64,000 bases of DNA from Bacteroidales bacterium (GCA_017539645.1 JAFYCM010000070.1:1-64000); one strand, 5' to 3'; positions 17,530 to 25,732 are shown, numbered from the stretch's first letter. The notes: generated by a model from the letters alone, not told the origin. Made by a program: numbers and translations.

Positions 17530-19386
17530 TTATTTATCGCTGCTTTCCACCTTGAATTGATCAACAAGATCTTTCATCTTGAAGGCCATGGTGTAGAGGT
17601 CGTGAGCGTTCGTTGCAATCTCATCGGCGCGAGCGGCGGTGTTTTGTGTCTCTTTGTTGAGGTCGTTTATAGCTATGCTAATCTGGTCAGCACCAACACC
17701 TTGCTCCTGGCTGCTTGCAGTAATCTCCTTTATGAGCATTGCCACTTGGTGGAGTTGTGGAGCAACGGCGTCGAGGAGTTTGTTAATCTCTTCCGAACCA
17801 GAAATTGACTTTGTAGCTGTGTCGGAAACCTCGCGAGCCGTCTCTTGCGTGCGTTCTGCAAGTCGACCAACCTCTTTGGCTACCACAGCGAAACCACGGC
17901 CATACGTACCTGCGCGAGCAGCCTCTACTGATGCATTGAGACTCAGAATATTGGTCTGCTTCACAAGGTCGTTTATATCCTTTATACTTACGGCTATTTG
18001 GCGAGTGTCGTTCATGCTGTTGGTTGCTTGATGCGCAATAGAAGCCACAGCATTGTCGGCATCGTTCATGAGAGCTTCAGTATGTATAGAGTTGTCGGTA
18101 TTTTGGTGAATATTGCCCGTCATCTCTTCGAGCGACGACGAAACCTCTTCGAGCGACGCGGCTTGCTTGTTGGCACCGTCGCTGAGGTTGTGCGAAGCAT
18201 CGCGCAGAATGTTGCTTGAGTCTTGCAGTTTGTCGGCCGTCTTAACTATAGCGCCAATGATGTTGGCAAGGTGTTGCTGCATACGCATCATGCTGTTGCC
18301 TAAGCGGTGCACTTCGTCCTCGGTTTTCGAAACGTAGACGGCTTTCGAGAGATCTCCTTCGGCAATGAGCGAAGCCGACTCTTCGAGCGCTTTTATAGGC
18401 ATCGTCAGACTGCGCTTGAAGTATAAAATTATAACTACCAAACAGAGCGAACCGAAGCCCAACGCTATGATAAGCATAGCTAATACTATGCGCCACGACA
18501 TCAAGTTGCTCACCGAAACGTCGATAGCAGCATTATATATACCTATGGTAGAACCATCGTAAGTTTTTATTGGGAAGTATGTAGAATAGTACGTATTGCC
18601 TGCGAACTTCTCGGTGGTGTATGCATTGTGGTGCGCCACAAACACGGTGTCGTTCACCCAAGAGTTGTTGAGTTCTTTGCCCAATGGCGAGTCGATGGTG
18701 TCGGCAATGGTGGTGGCTTGATATACGCCATCGCGCACAATATTTATTTCGCACTGAGCAACTTTGCCTTGCGAGGTAACGAACTTCTCCTTCTCCATAC
18801 GCGATTGACACACCAATGCGTATGCGCCATAATCGCCATTGGCATCTTTGAAGGCGTGCACAGTAATTACGCACAAACCTTCGTTCAGTAGGTTGAAGTA
18901 TCCGTCGTATGGCTTGTAGTTGTTGTCGCGTACGTATTGAATGAGCTTGGCCACTTCGTTCATCTGCTCTTCGGTGTAGTTGCTGAAGTTTGTTCTACGA
19001 GGCACACCATCGCGGTCGGCAAGCACGTAACCCTCAAACTGATGAAGTCCGCGTGTGGCATTCATCAAGTTGCGCAAGTACGACATGTTTTTGTTGTCGT
19101 CGATGATAGTCGTCTTTATGTTAGGATAGACGATAGGGTAGGCCTCAATGTAGTGGCTGAGTCTGCTAATGTCTTTATTGCCCAAAGCTTTCAGCGTCTC
19201 CACTTTGTCGTTGAGCTGTACGGCAAAATAGTCTTTGAAGATGTTGTCGAGCGTGCTGTTGACGCTAATGATGTGAGCTGAATTAATTGCAAGAGAAAAT
19301 AGCGTAATAGCGACGCCAATTTTCCATAGCAAACTACCGCGTATAGTACGCCTTAGCTTGCGTAAAGCACCAGAAATAGGAATCAT
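17530..19386 (-). CDS. Methyl-accepting chemotaxis protein (double-Cache-like sensor)
   Basis: A 618-residue membrane chemoreceptor. A first membrane helix lies at ~21-41, followed by a ~250-residue extracytoplasmic sensor with Cache-like strands (G-Y-V-L-A-D-R-D-G, Y-Y-S-T-Y-F-P-I-K). A second helix lies at ~302-325, then HAMP, then a signalling coiled coil. The hairpin tip I-L-S-L-N-A-S-V-E-A-A-R-A-G followed by G-R-G-F-A-V-V-A-K-E-V-G-R-L-A is diagnostic for MCPs. No CheA, CheW, CheY or flagellar gene is in the window. It has its own promoter-like box and a strong terminator, so it is probably monocistronic. Its signalling partner is unknown. Confidence 0.92.
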   Translation of the reverse strand: MIPISGALRKLRRTIRGSLLWKIGVAITLFSLAINSAHIISVNSTLDNIFKDYFAVQLNDKVETLKALGNKDISRLSHYIEAYPIVYPNIKTTIIDDNKNMSYLRNLMNATRGLHQFEGYVLADRDGVPRRTNFSNYTEEQMNEVAKLIQYVRDNNYKPYDGYFNLLNEGLCVITVHAFKDANGDYGAYALVCQSRMEKEKFVTSQGKVAQCEINIVRDGVYQATTIADTIDSPLGKELNNSWVNDTVFVAHHNAYTTEKFAGNTYYSTYFPIKTYDGSTIGIYNAAIDVSVSNLMSWRIVLAMLIIALGFGSLCLVVIILYFKRSLTMPIKALEESASLIAEGDLSKAVYVSKTEDEVHRLGNSMMRMQQHLANIIGAIVKTADKLQDSSNILRDASHNLSDGANKQAASLEEVSSSLEEMTGNIHQNTDNSIHTEALMNDADNAVASIAHQATNSMNDTRQIAVSIKDINDLVKQTNILSLNASVEAARAGTYGRGFAVVAKEVGRLAERTQETAREVSDTATKSISGSEEINKLLDAVAPQLHQVAMLIKEITASSQEQGVGADQISIAINDLNKETQNTAARADEIATNAHDLYTMAFKMKDLVDQFKVESSDK

Positions 19387-19449
19387 CGTTTGTTGTCTTG
19401 TTTGTAAATAGTCTGTCTACGCAATAGAGTCGTCTCATATTGCGCGCGG

Positions 19450-19457
19450 CAAAAATA
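19450..19457 (-). promoter_or_regulatory. Putative chemoreceptor promoter -7 box
   Basis: Read on the minus strand this is TATTTTTG, matching TAnnTTTG, about 64 bp upstream of the ATG at 19386. No -33 element was found at standard spacing. Confidence 0.35.
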
Positions 19458-19574
19458 CGTATGTGACTCAAAACGTCTAATTTGTATAAGTCAATTAGAG
19501 TTAAATTTTCTAAAACGACCCAATCAACGCATATCTTTCTGAAAACTGAAATGCAATTTTTAGTTTTCTGGTTG

Positions 19575-19582
19575 TACCTTTG
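19575..19582 (+). promoter_or_regulatory. Putative promoter -7 box for the DUF5686 gene
   Basis: TACCTTTG is a perfect TAnnTTTG box 62 bp before the ATG at 19644. T-rich sequence precedes it, but no clear TTTG occurs at the expected spacing. Confidence 0.5.
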
Positions 19583-19643
19583 CCCGCGAATAGCGGCATA
19601 GCTAAGTACTTATATGCTTTTCCCCGCTATATACAATTAAGAA

Positions 19644-22166
19644 ATGGTCAGAAAAATACTGCCGATAGTACTTTCTCTACGTATAGTCATACTTATATTG
19701 CTGATACAAAGCACAGTCCTCAGTGCACAGATACGCCAACGAACCTACGAAGGCATTGTGGTTGATGGACGAACAGGAGAGTCGCTGCCACTTGCCAATG
19801 TCTACCTCAAGGGTACGCTTATTGGTGTGACGTCCGACTTCGATGGCGTGTGGAAAATAACTATACCAACAAAAGCCGATAGCCTGAGTTTCAATGTTAT
19901 GGGCTATAAAGATTTGTCGGTTTCGGTAGACCAACTCAAACTCACCGGCAATCTTATTGAAATGTACGAATCGTCGTTCTCGCTTAGCGAAGTCACCGTT
20001 TCTCCCGACGATGCGCCACGCCGATTGATGCGCCGTGTTATAGCTGCCAAAAAACGCAACGACCCTTCGCAATATTCACGTGCGAGTTTCGAGAAATATA
20101 CACGTTGGGAATATGCGCTCAACAATATCAGCGACCGTGTGAAAAACCGTGGCCCGCTGCTCAGCACAACGCAGAATTTCATGCGTATGAGCGAGGACAG
20201 CAGCCGTTATTTGCCCGTATATTTTTCAGAAACAATCTCGCGCAACGAAACTCAGAAAGCGCCTACCAAGCAGCGCTCTACCATCATTGCCGACAAAACC
20301 CACGGCGTAGATATTTTCAAGCAGTACGAAATAGGCGGATTCTCGAGTTCGCTCGATGTAGATGTCTCTTTCTACGACAACACCGTGAAGCTACTCGGCG
20401 CGAGCTTCGTCAGTCCGATTGCCGACAATGCGCTTAATTATTATAAATACTACATCACCGATAGTACGTACGTAGGCGCCGATAGCGTGAAAGTATACAC
20501 GGTGAAGTATCGCCCGAAGACCGAAGGCAACCTCACGTTCATAGGTACTATGGATATTGAGACGAAATACTACTCCATAAAGCGCATCGACGCTGAGATG
20601 CCTAAGAATACGAATATCAACTTCGTGAAGAAGTTCAACATCACATCGACCTACCAGCTTGTTGGCGACTCGTTGCCGTTCTACGATACCAATAATATGG
20701 AGATGCATATCGACTATATGCCAGTGGCTTCGAGCAAAAAACGCCTCGAGGTGATGTGCAAGATGTTCAATTCGCAGCGCGATGTGGAGCTCAACAACCT
20801 TTCGCCGCTTGCCCTCAGCCATCGTTCGCTCGCATACGAAACACAAAAGTCGAAGAACTATAAAAATCAAGACTCTACGTTCTGGAATATGAACCGTCAC
20901 CAAGAGCTCAGCAAGGAGGAGACGCAAGTGATGGAGTCGATTGATTCCATAAATAACGTGAAGACAGTCAAGGCTTTCAGTCGTATGGTGAAGCTCGCTA
21001 TGACTGGCTATTTCGACGCCGGGCGCTTCGAGATAGGCCCTTACACCGAGATGTTCAATACTAACAAAATTGAGGGCATTCACATTGGTTGCGGCGTACG
21101 TACGAGCGAAGAAATTAGCGAAAATTGGACTGTGATGACGGTGCTCGGCTATGGCATCCAAAATCATCGCCCCACGTATCAAGGTGGCCTCAGCTATAAG
21201 TTCGACTCTAACATGCGCCGAGTGATAGATGCCAACTACTACGACCGTCTCGTGAAGATTGGCGAGAACGAGAATATTCTCTATCTCTACGAAAATATGC
21301 TCACCACCAGCGAAACCAATATCGTGGCGCAGATTTTCAAGCGCGAAGAGATAGATGAACTTATGTACGAACAGAAGTTGAATCTCAAATATGATCACGA
21401 ATGGCGCACGGGCTTGTCGTCGAAGTTGTCGGTGAATCACACATGGCAATATTCGCCTAAGTATTATCCGTTTACGCAAAATGGTGCTGACGTCTTCTGC
21501 CTCAAGCGATTCGAGGTCTCTCTCGACACACGTTACAGTTTCAAAGAGAAGTTTATCGATGCTGGTGTGCAGCGTATATATATGTCTACCGACTATCCAG
21601 TGGTGCATTTTGTTATGGCTGCAGGTCGCACAAAGGCTGGCGATGTGGAGGGTGATTATGCGCGCATACATACGTCGTTTAAGCACGATGTATTCTTTGG
21701 TCAGACGGAACTCAGGTATGCCGTGGAGGGCGGTATGTTCTTCGGCGATCCTGTTCCCTATACCATGCTCGAAATACCGCGTGGCAACAAGACTTACGGA
21801 TTCTATACCTACGATTTCAACCTTATGAACTACCTCGAGTTCGTCAACGATAAATACTTATATATGTATGCAGACTATTCGCTTGGCGGACGCCTCATAA
21901 ACCTAATCCCGCGTGCGAGTCGAATAGGATTGCGCGAAGTGGTTGGCTTCAAAGCTATGCTTGGCCATTTCGACGAGCGTCATCTGCGAGTTCTCGACGT
22001 TCCCGAAAAGGTAAATGGTGTGAATGGTAGCTATCTCGAACTCAATGTAGGCATCGACAATATTCTGCGCTTCTTCCGCGTAGATGCTGTTTGGCGTGTG
22101 ACGAATCATAACATCTCCGGCGCACCTAAATTTGGCATCCGTGCGCAGTTCAATTTGAAGCTGTAA
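19644..22166 (+). CDS. DUF5686-family outer-membrane protein with carboxypeptidase-regulatory-like domain
   Basis: An 840-residue exported protein. A signal peptide ends near S-A-Q (residue ~29). Residues ~33-110 form a carboxypeptidase-regulatory-like (CarboxypepD_reg) beta-sandwich (Y-E-G-I-V-V-D-G-R-T-G-E-S-L-P-L-A-N-V-Y), the module common at the start of TonB-dependent receptors. The rest matches the DUF5686 pattern: helical stretch R-L-M-R-R-V-I-A-A-K-K-R-N-D-P, then many amphipathic strands rich in aromatics ending with a terminal leucine. It is probably an outer-membrane beta-barrel of unknown cargo. It stands alone behind its own promoter-like box. Confidence 0.85.
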   Translation: MVRKILPIVLSLRIVILILLIQSTVLSAQIRQRTYEGIVVDGRTGESLPLANVYLKGTLIGVTSDFDGVWKITIPTKADSLSFNVMGYKDLSVSVDQLKLTGNLIEMYESSFSLSEVTVSPDDAPRRLMRRVIAAKKRNDPSQYSRASFEKYTRWEYALNNISDRVKNRGPLLSTTQNFMRMSEDSSRYLPVYFSETISRNETQKAPTKQRSTIIADKTHGVDIFKQYEIGGFSSSLDVDVSFYDNTVKLLGASFVSPIADNALNYYKYYITDSTYVGADSVKVYTVKYRPKTEGNLTFIGTMDIETKYYSIKRIDAEMPKNTNINFVKKFNITSTYQLVGDSLPFYDTNNMEMHIDYMPVASSKKRLEVMCKMFNSQRDVELNNLSPLALSHRSLAYETQKSKNYKNQDSTFWNMNRHQELSKEETQVMESIDSINNVKTVKAFSRMVKLAMTGYFDAGRFEIGPYTEMFNTNKIEGIHIGCGVRTSEEISENWTVMTVLGYGIQNHRPTYQGGLSYKFDSNMRRVIDANYYDRLVKIGENENILYLYENMLTTSETNIVAQIFKREEIDELMYEQKLNLKYDHEWRTGLSSKLSVNHTWQYSPKYYPFTQNGADVFCLKRFEVSLDTRYSFKEKFIDAGVQRIYMSTDYPVVHFVMAAGRTKAGDVEGDYARIHTSFKHDVFFGQTELRYAVEGGMFFGDPVPYTMLEIPRGNKTYGFYTYDFNLMNYLEFVNDKYLYMYADYSLGGRLINLIPRASRIGLREVVGFKAMLGHFDERHLRVLDVPEKVNGVNGSYLELNVGIDNILRFFRVDAVWRVTNHNISGAPKFGIRAQFNLKL

Positions 22167-22230
22167 GGTTAGGGTAGAGTGGAGAGGGTAGAGCGTAGAG
22201 TTTAGAATACATACAGGCTACAAATAACCA

Positions 22231-22368
22231 ATGAATTCGTTCTATAAAATACTATCAATAAGCATATTCGGCTTTATCTGCGCGGACAATCTGTTTGCGC
22301 AAGGCAGGAGCCTTGCTTTTAGCTCGGACGTAGGCACAGCCAACGTCCAACTGGAGAGGAAAATATGA
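22231..22368 (+). CDS. Small possible secreted peptide overlapping the ankyrin gene
   Basis: A 45-codon ORF that starts M-N-S-F-Y-K-I-L-S-I-S-I-F-G-F-I-C-A, a plausible signal peptide with cleavage near F-A-Q. Its TGA overlaps the ATG of the ankyrin gene in an ATGA junction, a usual sign of translational coupling. The part after the signal is encoded by the left copy of the inverted two-hairpin repeat, giving Q-G-R-S-L-A-F-S-S. It may be a real short gene, or the stub of a longer gene cut by arrival of the repeat and ankyrin cassette. No family is recognised. Confidence 0.35.
   Translation: MNSFYKILSISIFGFICADNLFAQGRSLAFSSDVGTANVQLERKI
22299..22348 (+). repeat. Left copy of a two-hairpin repeat flanking the ankyrin gene
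   Basis: The first 26 bases (22299-22324) are identical to the reverse complement of 23348-23373. They contain a hairpin GCAAGGC-AGGA-GCCTTGC followed by TTTTAGCT. A second hairpin follows at 22326-22348, with arms GGACGTAGGC and GCCAACGTCC around ACA (one mismatch). The right copy has the same ACA loop but a different matched stem. Confidence 0.8.
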
Positions 22369-23252
22369 GAATCTTTGCAATATTGCTATTATCTGTACTT
22401 ATAGCCTCGTGTGACGCGAATAGAGATCGTCATTATATAGGCATGGATTACCGCAATTTTAATGGAACGATAGCAGAAAAATTAGCCAAAGCCGTAATAC
22501 GCGAAGATGTAGAAGATATCAGAGAAGAGGTAATAGCTAACAACATCCCTGTAGACTACAAAGAGCCTAATTATGGTCAAACATTGCTCCATATAGCAGT
22601 TATGAACATGAAAGGAACATCGGTAGAGACATTACTGGATTTAGGTGCAGACCCCAATGTACATTGTGATTCAATAAAACAAGACGGTAGTAATGCTGTG
22701 ACCTTGGCGTGTGAATATAACCATAGGTATAAAAAACAAATTCACATATTAGAACTGCTTTTGAAATACGGTGGTAATCCAAATAGCAGATGTACAGGAG
22801 TAACGAAGGATGGTTTCGGGAAATATGTACCATACAGAAACAGCGCCTTGGAGCTTGCAATAAGTTGTACCAACTTTGATCAAAACATAAAGAAAGTGAA
22901 ATTGCTGTTGAAGTATGGGGCAAATTTGAATGATAGCGCAGCTCTGAGCAATGCACTTATTTTTGATGATATGGAGACAACGTTATTTCTTTTGGAACAC
23001 GGATGCGACTTTAGGTATGATTGGTCTAGCGAATACGATAAAAAGGATAATATCAAGGATGATATACTATATCGCCTAAGGTGTGTTACCCCCGAATTAG
23101 ACTCCAAAGATCATAAATTCAAATATAAAGTGATTGATTATCTGAAGGAACATGGTCTGGACTATTCTTCGTCAAAAATACCAGAGCATATAAGTAGTTA
23201 TGCCAAAAGAGAATACCCATCAAATTGGCAGAATTATTTAGAGAAGTACTAG
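22365..23252 (+). CDS. Ankyrin-repeat lipoprotein
   Basis: A 295-residue lipoprotein with signal and lipobox L-I-A-S-C (Cys16). Ankyrin-type helices follow, for example G-Q-T-L-L-H-I-A-V-M, V-E-T-L-L-D-L-G-A-D-P-N, I-L-E-L-L-L-K-Y-G-G-N-P-N and V-K-L-L-L-K-Y-G-A-N-L-N, so about four or five repeats form a protein-binding surface facing the periplasm or cell outside. The gene is much richer in AT than its neighbours: 20 of 60 bases are G or C at 23161-23220, against 34 of 60 at 21721-21780 in the preceding gene. It lies between inverted repeats, which suggests acquisition. Similar ankyrin lipoproteins can be immunity or binding proteins, but no toxin partner is present, so no role is assigned. 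Confidence 0.85.
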   Translation: MRIFAILLLSVLIASCDANRDRHYIGMDYRNFNGTIAEKLAKAVIREDVEDIREEVIANNIPVDYKEPNYGQTLLHIAVMNMKGTSVETLLDLGADPNVHCDSIKQDGSNAVTLACEYNHRYKKQIHILELLLKYGGNPNSRCTGVTKDGFGKYVPYRNSALELAISCTNFDQNIKKVKLLLKYGANLNDSAALSNALIFDDMETTLFLLEHGCDFRYDWSSEYDKKDNIKDDILYRLRCVTPELDSKDHKFKYKVIDYLKEHGLDYSSSKIPEHISSYAKREYPSNWQNYLEKY

Positions 23253-23320
23253 ATAGACAAACTGTCAGTATGAACATCTTTATGTTTTTATATTGTTTGC
23301 TTCCAGTTCGGCGTACCCCC

Positions 23321-23373
23321 GTTCTCCGTAGGCTGTGCCTACGGTGTAGCTAAAAGCAAGGCTCCTGCCTTGC
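23321..23373 (-). repeat. Right copy of the two-hairpin repeat (inverted)
   Basis: The reverse complement of 23348-23373 is identical to 22299-22324. Next to it CCGTAGGC-TGT-GCCTACGG (23326-23344) is a perfect 8-bp hairpin, equivalent to the second hairpin of the left copy with a changed but still paired stem. On the minus strand it reads Q-G-R-S-L-A-F-S, the same codon frame as the left copy. Confidence 0.8.
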
Positions 23374-23444
23374 ACTATAACTAAACTCTTCATACAATAG
23401 CTACAAAAACTCGCAAACCTCTCTGTTTCAACGTCGGAAATTTT

Positions 23445-23640
23445 CGCCGAGGTCTCGGAACATAGTTTCGCAAGATGCGCAACCCTCGCCGAGGACTCGG
23501 AACATAGTTTCGCAAGTTGCGCAACCCCCGCCGAGGTCTCCGGACATAGTTTCGCAAGTTGCGCAACCCCCGCCGAGGTCTCGGAACATAGTTTCGCAAG
23601 ATGCGCAACCGCCACCGAGGTCTCGGAACATAATTTTGCA
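23445..23640. repeat. 42-bp tandem repeat array (four full units and one partial)
   Basis: Units start at 23445, 23487, 23529, 23571 and 23613 (the last 28 bp only). Most units carry two small palindromes: CCGAG-nn-CTCGG and CGCAA-G-TTGCG, the latter varying to CGCA-AGA-TGCG. Unit 3 breaks the first palindrome (TCTCCGG). All three minus-strand frames are open through it. There are no unique spacers, so it is not a CRISPR. Confidence 0.9.
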
Positions 23641-23669
23641 CGTATCAGTCAGTGTTTTTTGTGCGAGGA

Positions 23670-24968
23670 TTAGTTTTCGTGTGGCTTCTGTGCTAGGAAT
23701 TCCAATCCGAAGCGGCATTGGAGACATTTGTGCTTCTGGCAATAATCCTTGTAAAGATGTAGTAGGGCTTGAGCTTCGCCCTCGTTTTCTGGCTTCAATC
23801 CATAGTTTGCGAATATCTCGAGGCGGCTGTTTCTCTCGGTAGGTATGGCCTTGAGCATATTTATTGTGTTGTAGAGTTCGTCGGTGTTGCCGTAGCGATG
23901 GTTGTAGGCGAATAGGTATGGCACAACAGTGTTTATAATTATGAGTCTACGCGCCTGCATACCAAGGTGTTTCTCCGATTTTGAGTCTGAGGTTTTGCCA
24001 ACTATGTAATGATTGTCGAAATACTTCGATGCGCTGATGTTCAGCTTGTTAATGATAGATTTTACGTCCATGCTAAGTAGCGCCGACTCGAAGTTGCTGC
24101 CAATGGCGCCAACGATGGCTGCAAGTTGCGAAATACGTATGGCTGGCATGTTCGATGGTCGCAAGCGCAGTTGTTTCCACAGCGATACGTCGATGGGCGT
24201 GAGGTTGAATTTTAGTCGCAAGAATTCATATTCGCGCTGTAGCAACTTCAGATGTTCGTCCGCCTCATTCTTGGCAGCTTCTGTAGACAACATTCCTGCT
24301 TGTCCGAGCAAAAGCGCCTCGCGTTGAATGGGCTCTTCGTGCTTCATTAGAATACTTACGGGCGTTCTGCGAGCCATGGCGAGCATCGCTTCGGCGTTGA
24401 CCACGAAGCCCATCGAGCGCGCAAGTAGGCAGAAAAGCGTTTGTGCCCAATCGCCATTGAATTTGTTGAGAAGTGATTCTACGCGTTCATTCAAAATCTC
24501 CATGCGCTCGAAAAGTAGACGGTCGAGGAAACTGTCGCGCGTAAGTTTTTGCAACTGTGGCATATATCCGCCGCAACGTACGTATCCCGAAGCATTTGCC
24601 CAATGCGCATATCTATTGTCAATCTGTTCGGGATATTTCAGCTCCATCTCGGGCACTACGCGACCTTTGCTGTCGACAATTGTGCGCCCCGAACTCTTGC
24701 CTACAACGTGCAGAATGACATTGTTGTACGCCGCATCTTTATCATGTCGATGGGCATACCAATCGTCTGTTGTGTTGTGAATCTCTATATTGCCAGCCCA
24801 AGTGATGTCGCCAATTTTTACTTGCGCGTTGAAGAAATCCGGACCTGCATCAGTATTTAGAATACCTACGTTGATGATGGCAACTTTTTCTCCGCTCGTA
24901 GTCTGCAACTCGTTGTTGTAGAATAGTTTGTATTGCCAAACGAAGTGGAGAAGTTGCTCGGTATTCAT
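23670..24968 (-). CDS. DUF2851 family protein
   Basis: A 432-residue cytoplasmic-looking protein with the N-terminal pattern of the Bacteroidota DUF2851 family: E-Q-L-L-H-F-V-W-Q-Y-K-L-F, then I-L-N-T-D-A-G-P-D-F-F-N-A-Q-V-K-I and W-A-G-N-I-E-I-H. Charged and catalytic-looking residues (D-A-G-P-D, E-I-H, W-Y-A-H-R-H-D-K-D) resemble a nuclease-like core, but I do not claim activity. The C-terminus has H-K-C-L-Q-C-R-F-G, a possible metal-binding pair. The start is 2 bp after the response-regulator stop, so it is co-transcribed with the two-component system. Confidence 0.85.
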   Translation of the reverse strand: MNTEQLLHFVWQYKLFYNNELQTTSGEKVAIINVGILNTDAGPDFFNAQVKIGDITWAGNIEIHNTTDDWYAHRHDKDAAYNNVILHVVGKSSGRTIVDSKGRVVPEMELKYPEQIDNRYAHWANASGYVRCGGYMPQLQKLTRDSFLDRLLFERMEILNERVESLLNKFNGDWAQTLFCLLARSMGFVVNAEAMLAMARRTPVSILMKHEEPIQREALLLGQAGMLSTEAAKNEADEHLKLLQREYEFLRLKFNLTPIDVSLWKQLRLRPSNMPAIRISQLAAIVGAIGSNFESALLSMDVKSIINKLNISASKYFDNHYIVGKTSDSKSEKHLGMQARRLIIINTVVPYLFAYNHRYGNTDELYNTINMLKAIPTERNSRLEIFANYGLKPENEGEAQALLHLYKDYCQKHKCLQCRFGLEFLAQKPHEN

Positions 24969-24970
24969 AG

Positions 24971-25732
24971 TTATATAGTCTTGTGGTTAATCACATCAAG
25001 GAAGTTCTGTCGGTACGAGTCGCCCATGGGCACTTTGGTGTCGCCAGAGAGCAAGATGAGGTTGCGGTCGATGCCACGTACGTAGTAAATATTTATGATG
25101 AACGAACGGTGTACGCGCTGAAATTGCGGACTCGGCAGGCGTGCTTCAATATCCTTCATCGTGTATATAGTTAGCACAGGCTTTGGCTGCCCTTCGAGGT
25201 AGATTTTTATGTAATCCTTGAGCCCTTCGATGTAGAGAATATTTGGGATATTTATGCGTACGAGTTTGTATTCGCTCTTCACAAAGAAATAGCCCTCTTC
25301 TTGCGCGGGCTCTTGCACCGGTTGCTGAGGCGCGTTGACGTTGTTAGCTGCGGTGCGCTCAAGTTCGATTAGGTTGCGAGCTTTGGCAGCTGCGGCAAGG
25401 AATTCGTCAAGGTCGAAAGGCTTTAGAAGGTAGTCGACAGCCGAAAGTTTGAATCCGTCGATGGCATATTTGTCGAACGCTGTGGTGAAAATCACTTTTG
25501 GCGCATTCTGCCCTTGGAGGCTCTTTATTAGTGTAAGTCCTGAAAGGCCAGGCATTTGTATGTCTAAGAAAATTAGGTCTATGCCGCCTTGCTGAATGCG
25601 GTCGAAGGCAGCCTTAGCGTTGTCGTACGAATCGACGAGCGTAAGGTATGGCGTCTGTTCTACGTATGAGCGAACGAGGTCGAGTGCGAGTGGTTCGTCA
25701 TCGACAACGAGAGTGTTTATTGTTGTGGTCAT
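24971..25732 (-). CDS. LytTR-family response regulator
   Basis: A 253-residue DNA-binding response regulator. The receiver domain (residues 1-~125) has the acidic pair D-D-E, phospho-acceptor Asp57 in I-F-L-D-I-Q-M-P-G, the T-T-A switch and K-P-F. A Gln/Pro-rich linker joins it to a LytTR domain (~145-253) with L-Y-I-E-G-L-K-D-Y-I-K-I and F-Q-R-V-H-R-S-F-I-I-N. Its ATG overlaps the stop of the histidine kinase gene by 4 bp, so kinase and regulator are a pair. Targets cannot be seen here. Confidence 0.94.
   Translation of the reverse strand: MTTTINTLVVDDEPLALDLVRSYVEQTPYLTLVDSYDNAKAAFDRIQQGGIDLIFLDIQMPGLSGLTLIKSLQGQNAPKVIFTTAFDKYAIDGFKLSAVDYLLKPFDLDEFLAAAAKARNLIELERTAANNVNAPQQPVQEPAQEEGYFFVKSEYKLVRINIPNILYIEGLKDYIKIYLEGQPKPVLTIYTMKDIEARLPSPQFQRVHRSFIINIYYVRGIDRNLILLSGDTKVPMGDSYRQNFLDVINHKTI

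Larger units (their letters stand above)
23253..23669. other. 417-bp non-coding gap filled by repeats
   Basis: Between the converging ankyrin and DUF2851 genes lie the right two-hairpin repeat (23321-23373), about 70 bp of unremarkable sequence, and a 42-bp tandem array (23445-23640). Three overlapping minus-strand ORFs cover the array only because its unit is divisible by three and lacks stops; I do not accept them as genes. Confidence 0.7.

Noticed and set aside
20391-21686. 431-codon minus-strand ORF inside the DUF5686 gene
   Set aside because: It is histidine- and arginine-rich, has no recognisable motif, and lies wholly opposite a well-supported gene.
22299-22324. Rho-independent terminator after the small ORF
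   Set aside because: The GCAAGGC hairpin followed by TTTT lies inside the small ORF and before the coupled ankyrin start, and its perfect inverted copy 1 kb away points to a repeat.
23445-23640. CRISPR array
   Set aside because: The 42-bp units are directly adjacent with no unique spacers, and no cas gene is near.
23390-23742. Three overlapping minus-strand ORFs with 14-residue repeats
   Set aside because: All frames are open only because the tandem unit is 42 bp without stops; they overlap the DUF2851 end or the two-hairpin repeat and lack a credible start.
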